Positions 10,058 through 19,841 of a stretch of 64,000 nt of DNA are shown piece after piece. Source of the stretch: Prosthecobacter debontii. GTDB lineage: Bacteria; Verrucomicrobiota; Verrucomicrobiia; Verrucomicrobiales; Verrucomicrobiaceae. Numbering within the stretch: position 1 is the first letter of the stretch; each line of letters opens with the position of its first letter. Location of the stretch: contig CAMAQH010000001.1 of NCBI GenBank assembly GCA_945860295.1, positions 186,001-250,000 of the forward strand, read 5' to 3'. Both the position numbers and the translations under genes were made by a program. A model generated the notes under the pieces. The model was not told where the DNA came from. It searched no databases and saw nothing but the letters and a program-made list of their open reading frames with translations.

Positions 10058-12091
10058 ATGTCACGCGCGTTCATCCTCTTGATTCTGCTGCTTTCTCAAG
10101 CCGCCGCCCAGAGTGTGCTCACCCGCGCCCTCGACATCCGCACGTTGCCGTATGAGCGCTCTTTGGAAAAGTTGCCCGTCGATCTCACCGCCACGGTCGG
10201 CTTTGTCGAAAGCGGCGGCACGGTGTTTGTTCAAGACGACAGCGCAGGCACGCATCTGCATTTCAAACCGCCGCGCAATGACCTTCGTGTCGGCGACCGC
10301 GTGCAGGTCAAAGGCATCACCATGGCCGGGCTTTACCTGCCCGGAGTCGAAGTCGTCGAACTACAAATCCTCGGCCACGAATCGCCTCCCGCTGCTGTCT
10401 CCGCCGCCTATGACGATCTCGCCTCAGGGCGCTTTCATTATCAACGAGTCGTCATCGAGGGCCTCGGCCGCACGCTGACGCCGCTGGATGAAAATCGCTC
10501 GCTGCTGCGCCTCGCCATGGGCAGTCGAGTGATCGAGGTGCGCGTCGATGCGCCGCTGGATGCCGCGCCGTCGCTTATTGATGCCCGGCTGCGTATCACC
10601 GCCCTCGCCGCCGGGGGCATCAATGACCGCCGCCAGCTCGTCTTTCCTTACCTCCGCGTCACGGATTGGAGTGATGCCGCCCTCACGCAAAGTACCGCCG
10701 CGCCGGACTCGCTGCCCGTCATCTCCGTCGCCGCGCTGCTGCGATTCGGTGCCGCCGACGAGCCACATCACCGCGCCCGCATTCGCGGCACCGTGCTCGC
10801 CGCCTTCACCGATGGCCGCGTCTTTCTGCGGGATGTCACGCCGCCACCGCCGCGCGAAACACCGAAGGACGAGCCACCCAAGCCGCCTCAATCGCCTTCA
10901 GTCGCCATTCGCCTCACCTCGCCAGTCGATCTGACCCCAGGCCATCTCGTCGAAATCACCGGCTTTCCCGTCATGACCGGCTTCAGCGCTTCGTTAGCTG
11001 ATTCACTCGTGCTTTCCACCGAACCTGCTGACGCCCCTACTGCCGAGTTGGTTTCTCTCAAGGAGTTTCAAAACGGCTCGCACGATGCCGATCTTGTCCA
11101 GCTCGCCGCACCCGCCATCTTGAACGACTTCTTCCGCACCAGCGATGGCTACGAGCTGCGCCTCACCTCCGGCGGCACTTCCATCCGCGCCTTTCTTCTT
11201 CAAAACACCGCCCCCAGTCTCCAGCTTGGCTCCGTCTGCCAGCTCACCGGCATCTGCCTCGTCGAGTCCGCCACCTCGGACAAAGGTTTCCGCTCCGAGC
11301 CCGACCGCGCCTCGCTCCTCCTGCGCTCCTCCGCTGACATCCGCACGCTCAGCACCGCGCCCTTTTGGAATGCCCGCCGACTCGTTTTCGCCATCGCCCT
11401 GCTCGGAGGGCTGGTGCTGCTCACCCTCATTTTGCTCACCCTCCAGCGCCGACAGATTACCCGTTTGGAAAGCAAAATCGCCCACCAGGCCACGCTCGAC
11501 GAGCGCCAGCGCATCGCCCGCGAGTTTCACGATACCCTGGAGCAAGAACTCACCGGCCTCTCCCTCCGGCTCGATGCCGCCAGCAGCCGACCGCTCGAGG
11601 AAAAAGCCCGCACCCTGCTCGAAACCAGCCGCAGCCTCGTCTCCCGAATTCAGAGCGAAGCCCGCAACCTCGTCTCAGACCTCCGCGAAACTGGGCACGC
11701 CACCACCTTGACCAAGGCCCTCCAACTCCTCGCATCCCGCGCCCCCGAGGGCATTGCCATCACGCTTGACCTCCACCCCATCGGCCCCATCCCGCCGCCC
11801 GTCACGCATCACCTCCGCATGATCGCTCAGGAAGCCATCACCAATGCCCTCAAACACGCCCACCCCACCCACATCACCCTCCACCTCTCCGCCACTCCAT
11901 CCCTCCTTACGCTCCGGATCACCGATGACGGCCAAGGCTTCGACCCCACCGCCCAAACCCACGGCCAACCCGGCCACTTCGGCTGCATCGGCATCCGCGA
12001 ACGAGCGAGGAAAGCCGGCTCTGAGGTGCGATGGGAGAGCGAGGTGGGGAAAGGCACGGCGGTGTGTGTCGAGCTACCGCTTGGGAAATGA
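10058..12091 (+). CDS. NarL-type sensor histidine kinase (HisKA_3/HATPase) with long repetitive periplasmic region
   Basis: DERQRIAREFHDTLEQELTGLSLRLD H-box, HHLRMIAQEAITNALKHA N-box, DDGQGFD; signal peptide, single TM near residue 460; start at ATG 10058. Confidence 0.92.
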   Translation: MSRAFILLILLLSQAAAQSVLTRALDIRTLPYERSLEKLPVDLTATVGFVESGGTVFVQDDSAGTHLHFKPPRNDLRVGDRVQVKGITMAGLYLPGVEVVELQILGHESPPAAVSAAYDDLASGRFHYQRVVIEGLGRTLTPLDENRSLLRLAMGSRVIEVRVDAPLDAAPSLIDARLRITALAAGGINDRRQLVFPYLRVTDWSDAALTQSTAAPDSLPVISVAALLRFGAADEPHHRARIRGTVLAAFTDGRVFLRDVTPPPPRETPKDEPPKPPQSPSVAIRLTSPVDLTPGHLVEITGFPVMTGFSASLADSLVLSTEPADAPTAELVSLKEFQNGSHDADLVQLAAPAILNDFFRTSDGYELRLTSGGTSIRAFLLQNTAPSLQLGSVCQLTGICLVESATSDKGFRSEPDRASLLLRSSADIRTLSTAPFWNARRLVFAIALLGGLVLLTLILLTLQRRQITRLESKIAHQATLDERQRIAREFHDTLEQELTGLSLRLDAASSRPLEEKARTLLETSRSLVSRIQSEARNLVSDLRETGHATTLTKALQLLASRAPEGIAITLDLHPIGPIPPPVTHHLRMIAQEAITNALKHAHPTHITLHLSATPSLLTLRITDDGQGFDPTAQTHGQPGHFGCIGIRERARKAGSEVRWESEVGKGTAVCVELPLGK

Positions 12092-12157
12092 TGAAGGCCG
12101 AATTTCGGAATGCCAAACGAATGTCGAATGAGCAATGACGAACGTCTGAGCAATGGC
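12092..12157. repeat. degenerate 7-nt periodic tract
   Basis: ...atgtcga/atgagca/atgacga/acgtctg/agcaatg between histidine kinase and response regulator genes. Confidence 0.6.
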
Positions 12158-12321
12158 AACCCCACTAGCGGGAGCCAGTGTTGAACGCGGGGTTGGGGTG
12201 GTAGTTACGTGGAAACATCGAGAACAGAGTGTCTAGTGGGGGTTGTCCATCCGCGCTTGTTCTGCTTGGCTTCGTCCTCCCAGCGGTTCCAGTAGCTGTG
12301 TTGCTCGCGCCCTTACTTCCC

Positions 12322-12936
12322 ATGATCACTCTCCTCCTCATCGACGATCACTTTGTCGTCCGTAGCGGCCTCGTGGCCTCGTTGGAGCTTGAGGACGATT
12401 TGAAAGTCATCGGCGAATCAGATCGAGGTGAAGATGCAGCATCTCTGTTCGCCCAGAATAAGCCCGACGTCGTCCTCATGGATATCCAGCTCCCAGGCAT
12501 CAGCGGCATCGACGCCACCGCCGCGCTGTTGCGGGAGCATCCTGCCGCCCGCGTGCTCATTTTCTCCACCTTCGCCCGCGATGATGAAATCCAGGCCGCG
12601 CTGAAGGCAGGAGCGCTTGGTTACCTGCAGAAATCCTCTTCACGCAACGATCTCCTCACTGCCATTCGCACCGTCGCCAGAGGCGAGTGCAGTTTGCCAG
12701 CCGAAATCGCTCAGCGCCTCAAAGACCGTCTCGCTGAACCCGAGATCACCCCGCGTGAGCGTGAGATTCTGGCACTCGTCGCCCAAGGCAATGCCAACAA
12801 GGAAATCGCCGTCACGCTCGGCATCGGAGAGGACACCGTGAAGCAACACGTCAGTCGCATCTTGATGAAGTTCAAAGTCAACGACCGCGCTCAGGCGACG
12901 GCGGAGGCGATTCGACGAGGCTTGGTCAAGGTGTGA
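12322..12936 (+). CDS. LuxR/NarL-family response regulator
   Basis: receiver LLLIDDHFVVRSGL, VVLMDIQLPG; HTH ITPREREILALVAQGNANKEIAVTLGIGEDTVKQHVSRI; start moved to ATG 12322. Confidence 0.95.
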   Translation: MITLLLIDDHFVVRSGLVASLELEDDLKVIGESDRGEDAASLFAQNKPDVVLMDIQLPGISGIDATAALLREHPAARVLIFSTFARDDEIQAALKAGALGYLQKSSSRNDLLTAIRTVARGECSLPAEIAQRLKDRLAEPEITPREREILALVAQGNANKEIAVTLGIGEDTVKQHVSRILMKFKVNDRAQATAEAIRRGLVKV

Positions 12937-13324
12937 CAGTCGTCTCCACCGCAAGTAGCTTCAGCCCATAGGGAACGAACTTTTCAAAGTCGTCTATGTT
13001 TCGTGTCGCCACGCGCACATCACGCGTCATCGCGCAGGCAGCGATCATGCAGTCCGCGTGAGAGCCGCGTTTGCGGCTGGTATAATGAAACAAACGTGAA
13101 GCCTGCTCCGCCTCCTTCGCGGTGAAATCGAGGATACGGCCCTCGACGATGGCCTGCACAGCGTCCTTTTGCTGTTTGGTGTGCGGCCCATTCAAAAACT
13201 CCGACCAGGCGATGGCGGATACCGCCAGTTTCTCACCCAACTCCAGCCACTGGCGGATCACCGCGATGTGCGGCGATCCGATGGTGACGAGGTCGATGAG
13301 AAGATTGGTGTCCAGGTGAATCAT
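12926..13324 (-). CDS. PIN-domain toxin (VapC-like)
   Basis: MIHLDTNLLIDLV, WSEFLNG, ADCMIAACA; start overlaps antitoxin stop (ATGA); 3' end overlaps the convergent response regulator by 11 bp. Confidence 0.88.
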   Translation of the reverse strand: MIHLDTNLLIDLVTIGSPHIAVIRQWLELGEKLAVSAIAWSEFLNGPHTKQQKDAVQAIVEGRILDFTAKEAEQASRLFHYTSRKRGSHADCMIAACAMTRDVRVATRNIDDFEKFVPYGLKLLAVETTVTP

Positions 13325-13602
13325 ACTTCCCACCAGTAGCGTTTGGCCTCGCGCTCGGCCTGCACCTCTTCACGGAAGGCCTCGGCCTCTTGCACGGTGA
13401 GACCGCCGCCATTTTGCAGCCAATCGAGAGCTTTCAGTGGTTTAGGGCATTGGTCTTTCATGTCTTCTTCCTCCTTGATGCGACGCACCGCCCTGCGCAT
13501 GACCTCAGCCTTTGGGATACGCCATTTCTGCGCGAGCAGATCAAGGGCGCTGAGTGTGAACTGATCCAAAGCCATGCTGGTTCGGGTGAGTGTGTATGCC
13601 AT
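13321..13602 (-). CDS. ribbon-helix-helix antitoxin (VapB/CopG-like)
   Basis: MAYTLTRTSMALDQFTLSALDLLAQKWRIPKAEVMRRAVRRIKEEED; immediately upstream of and overlapping vapC; ORF track over-extends the 5' end. Confidence 0.75.
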   Translation of the reverse strand: MAYTLTRTSMALDQFTLSALDLLAQKWRIPKAEVMRRAVRRIKEEEDMKDQCPKPLKALDWLQNGGGLTVQEAEAFREEVQAEREAKRYWWEV

Positions 13603-13711
13603 GTGGTAACGAGTTATGCCTATACCACCCTTCATCAAGTGTTTTTTCGACCCCACTAAAGTGGGGTGACCTGGGTGCTGAAAGACGTCCGATTCAGCCG
13701 TTAGTATTATT

Positions 13712-16700
13712 ATGCAGTCGCGATTTCTTTCTGTCCTTCTAGTCCTTGCCGTCCTCCCAGCCATCGCGCAAAACGACAGCGCTGGCAACGATGTCTCGGA
13801 CAAGCCGAAGCTCACGCCGGACATGCAATGGCGCTTTGATGACTCCAAGGAGATCGGGCCGCGTGCGCCGATATATCCTGGCTTTCCTGGAACCAACACG
13901 GCCATGCTTTTCACCGGCGATGGCAAGAAGTCCGTCGTCGAGATGAAGGACAGCGAGGCTCTGCGTTTTGGACTCAATGACACGATCACTCTCGAAGCTT
14001 GGGTCAAGACGGCGGGCATCACCGGTGCGCCTTATATCATCGGTAAGGGCCGACTCGGCACCAAGAAGTTCGGCGTGAACAATCAAAACTACGCGCTGCG
14101 TCTCCAAGCAGGCAAAAGCGGTGCGCAGATCGGCTTCCTTTTCGCTAGTGCAAATGTACCTGGCGGCGAGAAGGGCGACTGGCATCGCTGGTGGTCGAAA
14201 GCGACCGTGCCCAACGCAGGCTGGCACCACATCGCCGTCACTTACACTTTTGGTAAATCGAAGAGTATCAAGGGCTACATCGACGGTCTGGAAACCGATG
14301 GTGATTGGGACATCGGTGGTGCTACGGATCGCGCACCTGTGACTGATGGCGATGCGCTCCTGATCGGCTCCGGCTCCACTCGTGCTGCCACACACTCCTT
14401 TCATGGCTGGCTCGACGATGTGGCCATCTATCGCGGCCCCGTTGACCTTGACACGCTGAAATCGCGCTATCGCTTCGTACCTCCCGCACCGCCGATTGCG
14501 ACAAAAGACGTGCCCGCAGGCCGGGTGCTCGTGCAGCTCGCCGAACAAGGCATGCCTGATGCGAGCGCTTGGCCCAGCGAACCGCCAAAGGTCGCCGAGA
14601 CTTACACGGAAGACGTCTTCGGCTTCCTCGACGTTCCGCAGAAATATGTCGATACCGGCGTGCGCGGTGAGCGTCATGTGCCCTTCCTGCTGCGTGCCGC
14701 CGCGAGCATCACCTTCCCCAAAGGCAAACATCGCGTGCTTCTGCGTGCTCGTGGTGCCAGCAATCTTTACCTCGACGGCAAAACGATCCTTAACACACCT
14801 TTACCGCCGAATGACAGCGACGGTCATCATCTCGTCGCCGATCAAAAAGACTACCTCGACCTCGGTCCCGACTTTCGCTTTGTGCCACCCGGCAATCGCG
14901 AATCGTGGTGTGAGATCGTCGGCACTGGCAAGCCGCAATTCATCGTGCTGGAGACGCTCGTCGGCAGCTACGCAGGGAAAGCCGTCCGCCGTCCTGAACT
15001 TGGTGAAACCGTGGTCGCTTGGTTACCTGAGGGCAGCGAGTCGTGGAAACTGCTAACGTCAGGCAAACGCGAAGTGCCTTACACCGACGCTGGTTGGGCC
15101 GCGTATGAAGCCGAGCGCATCGCGCATTACGATCAGGTGAATGCCAAAGCCCGTGCCGCCATGCGCGCCCAGTTTGACGGCTACTGGTCAAAGCGTCGCG
15201 GTGACGCCAAGCAGTGGCTCGCGAAGTCCGAGGAAGTCAAAGTTCCCGAGCTGCCCAAAGGCTTCCCCAAAGGCAACGCCATCGACAACTTCATCGCCGC
15301 GAAGATCGCCACCGTTTCCGATCAAGCCGCGCACAAAGGCAGCGTCGACTTCTTCAAAGATATACATCCCTTGTTCGAGACCAAATGCATCGAATGCCAT
15401 CGCGGAACCAAGGCCAAAGGCGGCCTGAAGCTCGACGCGCTCGCCGATGCCCTCAAAGGCGGCGAATCCGACGGCGCAGCCATTGAGCCTGGCAAACCAA
15501 AGCACAGCGCCCTGCTCACGCGCATCCTTTCCGACGATGAAGACGACATGATGCCGCCCAAAGGCGATCGCTTGAGCAAAGATCAGGTCTCGCTGCTAAC
15601 AAAATGGATCGAAGAAGGCGCGAACTGGCCCGAGATCAAAGCCGATCACCTCACGCTCACGCCAATCACCGACGACCTTACCTTCCTACGCCGCGTCACG
15701 CTCGACACGATCGGCGTCGTGCCACCGCTCGAAGAAATTGCCGCCTTCCAGAAGAATCCTGATCGCGCAGCGTTGATCGACAAGCTCCTCGCCGACCCAC
15801 GCTGGGCCGATCATTGGATGGGTTACTGGCAGGACGTGCTGGCGGAGAATCCAAATATCCTCAACCCCACACTCAACAACACCGGGCCCTTCCGCTGGTG
15901 GCTTTACGAGTCGCTCAGGGACAATAAGCCGATGGATTTCTTCGTCACCGAACTGCTGCGCCAAAAAGGCAGCGAACGTCTCGGCGGCCCTGCTGGCTTT
16001 GGCACGGCATCACAAAACGACGTGCCGATGGCTGCGAAAGGCACCATCGTCAGTGCCGCGTTTCTTGGTGTCGAAATGAAGTGCGCTCGCTGCCATGACT
16101 CACCCACGAACAAGTCGATGCAGGAAGATCTCTTCCAACTCGCCGCCATGCTCGGCAGCAAAGAAGTCGAGCTACCACTGACGAGCACCGTCTCAATGGA
16201 CAAGATCATTGCCGCTGGCCGCAAGCCCTTGATCCAAGTCACCCTCAAACCCGGCACCAAAGTGCAGCCGAAATGGCCTTTCGCCGAGTTCTGTGATGAA
16301 GCCGCTGCCTCCCTCGCCAGCGATCCAAAAGACACACGGGACCAACTCGCCACCATGATCACCGCGCCGCAGAACGAGCGCTTTGCGCAAGTCATGGCCA
16401 ACCGCATCTGGTCCCGCTTCATGGGCCGCGGCATCGTCGATCCCGTCGATGACTGGGAGAAAGGCAAGGCCACGCATCCCGAGCTGCTGAAGTGGCTTGG
16501 CCGCGAATTCGTGCGTGGCGGTTACGACATGAAAAAGCTCGCCCGCATCATTCTCACCTCGAACGCTTATCAGCGTGCCACTGATTCCACGCTGAAGGAA
16601 ACCAGCCCGCTTTACACCAGCCCCGCACCGCGTCGCCTCTATGCCGAGCAGATCGTGGACAGCCTCTTCGCCGCCACTGGCAAACCTTTCCGCACGGAAG

Positions 16701-17353
16701 AAGTCTGCCTCGACATCGACAACACCCGCGACCTCAAAAACGCTATCCATCTTGGTAAACCGCGCCGCAGTTGGATGCTCACGAGCACTAGTAACGAGCG
16801 CGACCGCCCCAGCCTCAACCTCCCGCGCATCCAGGCCGTCACCGACGTTCTCGGCGCTTTTGGTTGGCGCGGATCACGCCAAGATCCCACCAGCAAACGC
16901 GACTCCGACCCGAACGTCCTCCAACCCGCCATCCTCAGCAACGGCACTGTCGGCATCTGGCTCACTCGTTTGAGCGATGATCACGGCGTCACCCAGCTCG
17001 CCTTAAAGAAGCAGCCCGTGGATCAATTCATCGATCAACTCTTCCTCAAACTCCTCACCCGCCACCCCAGCGCTGAAGAACGCGAGCTCTACACCAAGCA
17101 TCTCAGCGAAGGCTACGAGTCACGCATCAACACCGCGCAGACCTCCGAGATTAAACCTACCCGCACACGCACTCCGTATGTCAGTTGGTCCAACCACCTC
17201 GACGCCGAAGCCACCAACGTCCGCATGGCCCAAGAAGCCGCCGCCCGCACCGGCGACAAGCCCACCGACCGCCTCAACGCCGACTGGCGCCAACGCCTCG
17301 AAGACATCCTCTGGGCCATGTTGAATGCTCCCGAGTGGGCGTTTAGTCCTTAG
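13712..17353 (+). CDS. LamG + PSCyt1/DUF1549 + DUF1553 cytochrome-like protein
   Basis: N-terminal LamG (ITLEAWVKT...WHHIAVTY...GWLDDVAIY); heme motifs KCIECH and KCARCH; ANRIWSRFMGRGIVDPVDDW (DUF1553). Confidence 0.93.
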   Translation: MQSRFLSVLLVLAVLPAIAQNDSAGNDVSDKPKLTPDMQWRFDDSKEIGPRAPIYPGFPGTNTAMLFTGDGKKSVVEMKDSEALRFGLNDTITLEAWVKTAGITGAPYIIGKGRLGTKKFGVNNQNYALRLQAGKSGAQIGFLFASANVPGGEKGDWHRWWSKATVPNAGWHHIAVTYTFGKSKSIKGYIDGLETDGDWDIGGATDRAPVTDGDALLIGSGSTRAATHSFHGWLDDVAIYRGPVDLDTLKSRYRFVPPAPPIATKDVPAGRVLVQLAEQGMPDASAWPSEPPKVAETYTEDVFGFLDVPQKYVDTGVRGERHVPFLLRAAASITFPKGKHRVLLRARGASNLYLDGKTILNTPLPPNDSDGHHLVADQKDYLDLGPDFRFVPPGNRESWCEIVGTGKPQFIVLETLVGSYAGKAVRRPELGETVVAWLPEGSESWKLLTSGKREVPYTDAGWAAYEAERIAHYDQVNAKARAAMRAQFDGYWSKRRGDAKQWLAKSEEVKVPELPKGFPKGNAIDNFIAAKIATVSDQAAHKGSVDFFKDIHPLFETKCIECHRGTKAKGGLKLDALADALKGGESDGAAIEPGKPKHSALLTRILSDDEDDMMPPKGDRLSKDQVSLLTKWIEEGANWPEIKADHLTLTPITDDLTFLRRVTLDTIGVVPPLEEIAAFQKNPDRAALIDKLLADPRWADHWMGYWQDVLAENPNILNPTLNNTGPFRWWLYESLRDNKPMDFFVTELLRQKGSERLGGPAGFGTASQNDVPMAAKGTIVSAAFLGVEMKCARCHDSPTNKSMQEDLFQLAAMLGSKEVELPLTSTVSMDKIIAAGRKPLIQVTLKPGTKVQPKWPFAEFCDEAAASLASDPKDTRDQLATMITAPQNERFAQVMANRIWSRFMGRGIVDPVDDWEKGKATHPELLKWLGREFVRGGYDMKKLARIILTSNAYQRATDSTLKETSPLYTSPAPRRLYAEQIVDSLFAATGKPFRTEEVCLDIDNTRDLKNAIHLGKPRRSWMLTSTSNERDRPSLNLPRIQAVTDVLGAFGWRGSRQDPTSKRDSDPNVLQPAILSNGTVGIWLTRLSDDHGVTQLALKKQPVDQFIDQLFLKLLTRHPSAEERELYTKHLSEGYESRINTAQTSEIKPTRTRTPYVSWSNHLDAEATNVRMAQEAAARTGDKPTDRLNADWRQRLEDILWAMLNAPEWAFSP

Positions 17354-17360
17354 TGGCAAG

Positions 17361-17395
17361 AACTTGAAACTTCAAACCTGTAACCTGAAACTTTA
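17361..17395. repeat. degenerate 7-nt tandem tract
   Basis: aacttga/aacttca/aacctgt/aacctga/aacttta between DUF1553 and DUF1501 genes. Confidence 0.75.
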
Positions 17396-17401
17396 CCGAT
17401 C

Positions 17402-18667
17402 ATGAAACGCCGTTCCTTTATCACGTCCGCTGCCGCTTTCGGCGCTGCGCCGCTGTTTGCTAATAACACGCCTATCCACACGCCGAAGGGCAAGGCGGAG
17501 CATTGCATCTTCATCTGGCTCGGTGGCGGCATGGCGCAGATCGACACTTTTGACCCTAAGAAGCTCGGCGATAATATGGGCAAGCCGCAGAAGGCGGGCT
17601 CGCTCTACAAGGCCATCGACACCACGGTCAAGGGCGTGCAGGTGACTGAGCATCTGAGCCAGACGGCGAAGGTCATGGAACATGTCACGGTAATGCGCAC
17701 GGTGAACCATCACGTCATCGACGAACACGCCTTCGCGACCAACATCGTCCACACGGGGCGCATGATCTCGGGGAACGTGGTGTATCCAAGCATCGGCTCC
17801 ATCATCGCCAATCAGCGTGGTGCCGCGAGTGCTGATGTGCCGGCATATATGTTGATCGGTTACCCGAATGTGAGTCGTGGCCCAGGGTTCCTCGGTGCTA
17901 GGAGTGGCTACGTTTATCTCACCGACACCAACACGGGGCCATCGGGCTTCACCCGGCCTGAATATGTGGACGAAAAGCGCGCGGAGATTCGTCATCAACT
18001 GCTGAAGCCGCTGATGGCACGCACTGCTAAAGGCTCTTCCGCCGCAGACTATGAATTGGCCCAACAAGAAGCGCTGCGTCTCGCTGGACCGAAGTTCATG
18101 CGCCACTTCAATCTCAAGGAAGAGCCTGACACGCTGCGTAACGAATATGGCGGCGAGTTTGGTCAGCGCTGCCTGCTTTCTCGTCGTCTCGTGCAGGCCG
18201 GCGTGCGATTCATCGAAGTCTCGCACAACCTCAACTTCATGAACGGCACAGGTTGGGACATCCACAACGAAGGCTACAAGAACCAGCACCTCCTCATCCA
18301 AGAACTCGACACCGCACTTGCTGCCCTCATTCGCGACCTGAAAGACAAAAAGCTCCTCGACAAGACTCTCATCGTCGTTGGCACAGAGTTCGGTCGCCCA
18401 CCTGAGTTCGACGGACGCGGCGGACGCGGACATCAAGGCACCGCCTTCTCGATGGTGTTAGCTGGTGGTGGCTTGAATCACTGCGGCGCTTATGGTGTCA
18501 CGGATGAACTCGCGAAGAAGCCAGTGGAGAACCCTGTGCCGCTCGTTGATTTTCACGCCACAATACACGCCGCGATGGGCATTGATCCAAGCAAGGAACT
18601 CATGGACGGCACGCGCCCTGTGCCGATCACCGATGGCGGTAAGGCGGTGGCGGCTTTGTTTGGCTGA
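17402..18667 (+). CDS. DUF1501 domain-containing protein
   Basis: [49 protein letters not shown]. Confidence 0.93.
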   Translation: MKRRSFITSAAAFGAAPLFANNTPIHTPKGKAEHCIFIWLGGGMAQIDTFDPKKLGDNMGKPQKAGSLYKAIDTTVKGVQVTEHLSQTAKVMEHVTVMRTVNHHVIDEHAFATNIVHTGRMISGNVVYPSIGSIIANQRGAASADVPAYMLIGYPNVSRGPGFLGARSGYVYLTDTNTGPSGFTRPEYVDEKRAEIRHQLLKPLMARTAKGSSAADYELAQQEALRLAGPKFMRHFNLKEEPDTLRNEYGGEFGQRCLLSRRLVQAGVRFIEVSHNLNFMNGTGWDIHNEGYKNQHLLIQELDTALAALIRDLKDKKLLDKTLIVVGTEFGRPPEFDGRGGRGHQGTAFSMVLAGGGLNHCGAYGVTDELAKKPVENPVPLVDFHATIHAAMGIDPSKELMDGTRPVPITDGGKAVAALFG

Positions 18668-18682
18668 TTCAGGTAGAGAATA

Positions 18683-18710
18683 CCGTGCCACTTTTATGGC
18701 ACGGGATTTT
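18683..18710 (+). terminator. intrinsic terminator
   Basis: CCGTGCCA-ctttta-TGGCACGG followed by gATTTT, 15 bp after the DUF1501 stop. Confidence 0.8.
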
Positions 18711-18789
18711 GAGAATGGTGAAGGCTGCGTTAACGGGATGACCTCAAACGCTGGATTGAAAGTGCTGCCAGTGAACTGGCAGCGCAGCT

Positions 18790-18979
18790 TCACAGTCGCA
18801 CCGTCGCACCGTCGCGGTAGAACACTCTGGTGAATGCGCGAAGCTTGCCTGCTTGATCCAGAATGCTGCCGGTGACGAGGCCGTTGGCTTTGTTCAAAGT
18901 CACCACGGGCTTGGAGGGTTCCCACCAGCACAAGAGCCAACAGGCTGAGGTGTGTTTTCGTGGTCTGTGTTTTCATAAG
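18790..18979 (-). pseudogene. remnant of a secreted protein (signal peptide and C-terminal segment in different frames)
   Basis: MKTQTTKTHLSLLALVLVG signal peptide, then a frame change to EPSKPVVTLNKANGLVTGSILDQAGKLRAFTRVFYRDGATVRL*. Confidence 0.5.
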
Positions 18980-19130
18980 ATGGATAAGGTCGTTGCTCGA
19001 GGGAGCAGCGTTGTGCCACCAAGCCACTTGCAAAACCCTGAATTTACCGGGACTTGCGATGGATGGTTGATATAAGAAAAGCAGCGCTCATTGAAGGAAT
19101 GGGAGAGCTTTCGGCCAAAGAGAAACGCTT

Positions 19131-19400
19131 TTGCAAGACAACCTCACGGATATGCCACAGGTGCATTGCGCCCACGGCTGCAAAAAGAACGCCAAAGGCC
19201 ACACCAATCACTGGATTGGTTACAAGCTGTGCCTGAGCACTGGAGATGCAGATGTGCCGCTAGCCGCCTACTTGAGCGGAGCCAATCTGCACGACAGCCG
19301 TGTATTACCATCTCAAGGGCAACCACGGCGGGTGCACGGTGAGAGTGAGAGGAGCGAGCAAAGTGATGACGCATCTCATGTTTGGTGTCGTTGTGATGAG
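19131..19400 (+). pseudogene. degenerate DDE transposase remnant (IS4/IS5/IS1182-like)
   Basis: CKKNAKGHTNHWIGYKLCLSTGDADVPLAAYLSGANLHDSRV, then frame change to YYHLKGNHGGCTVRVRGASKVMTHLMFGVVV, resembling transposase middle and C-terminal motifs. Confidence 0.7.
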
Positions 19401-19520
19401 CGCCAAGACGCGCGCTTCATCACTCCAGGGGATGAGCTGCGCTTTATCAGATAGCGGCTGTGCGAAGCGGTTCATGCGGACAACTCCCGTGGTGGTGAGT
19501 GTGATGGTGCCAGTGCATGC

Positions 19521-19841
19521 ATGAACGAGCAAGCCTTCGGCTCGGGCTTCTTGCTCGAACATAGCCCACGCTCACTTGGACTCACGATGGTCAATAGATT
19601 CACCGCTGACACTTCCTCCGCCACCGCTGACCGTCTGCGCCTCTGGAGTGGCTACTTCAATGTCGACGACAGCACCTATCGCAACTTCTTCTTCCAGCAG
19701 CGTTCGACCAGCAGCGCCTGGATTCAAGAAGACGACACCACACAACTCGATCAAAGCGCGCAGACACTCCTGCAACCCGGTCAGGCATTCTTCATCCTCC
19801 CGCGCGCAGCTATGCCGGATCGCGCGGAAGATGCGCCGTAA
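19521..19841 (+). pseudogene. possible remnant of a TIGR02597-like C-terminus
   Basis: ADRLRLWSGYFNVDDSTYRNFFFQQRSTSSAWIQEDDTTQLDQSAQTLLQPGQAFFILPRA resembles the C-terminal layout of the 50949-51986 protein. Confidence 0.3.

Noticed and set aside
13603-14022. Long 5' extension of the antitoxin ORF (13321..14022)
   Set aside because: Overlaps the start of the 13712 gene; the plausible RHH start is the internal ATG at 13602.
13739-14731. 330-aa minus-strand ORF opposite the LamG-DUF1553 gene
   Set aside because: Antisense shadow; the plus-strand product is clearly conserved.
17393-18436. 347-aa minus-strand ORF opposite DUF1501
   Set aside because: Antisense shadow of a conserved family.
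18458-19033. 191-aa minus-strand ORF taken as an intact gene
   Set aside because: Only its N-terminal signal peptide looks real; the rest is out of frame with the apparent C-terminal remnant and antisense to DUF1501.
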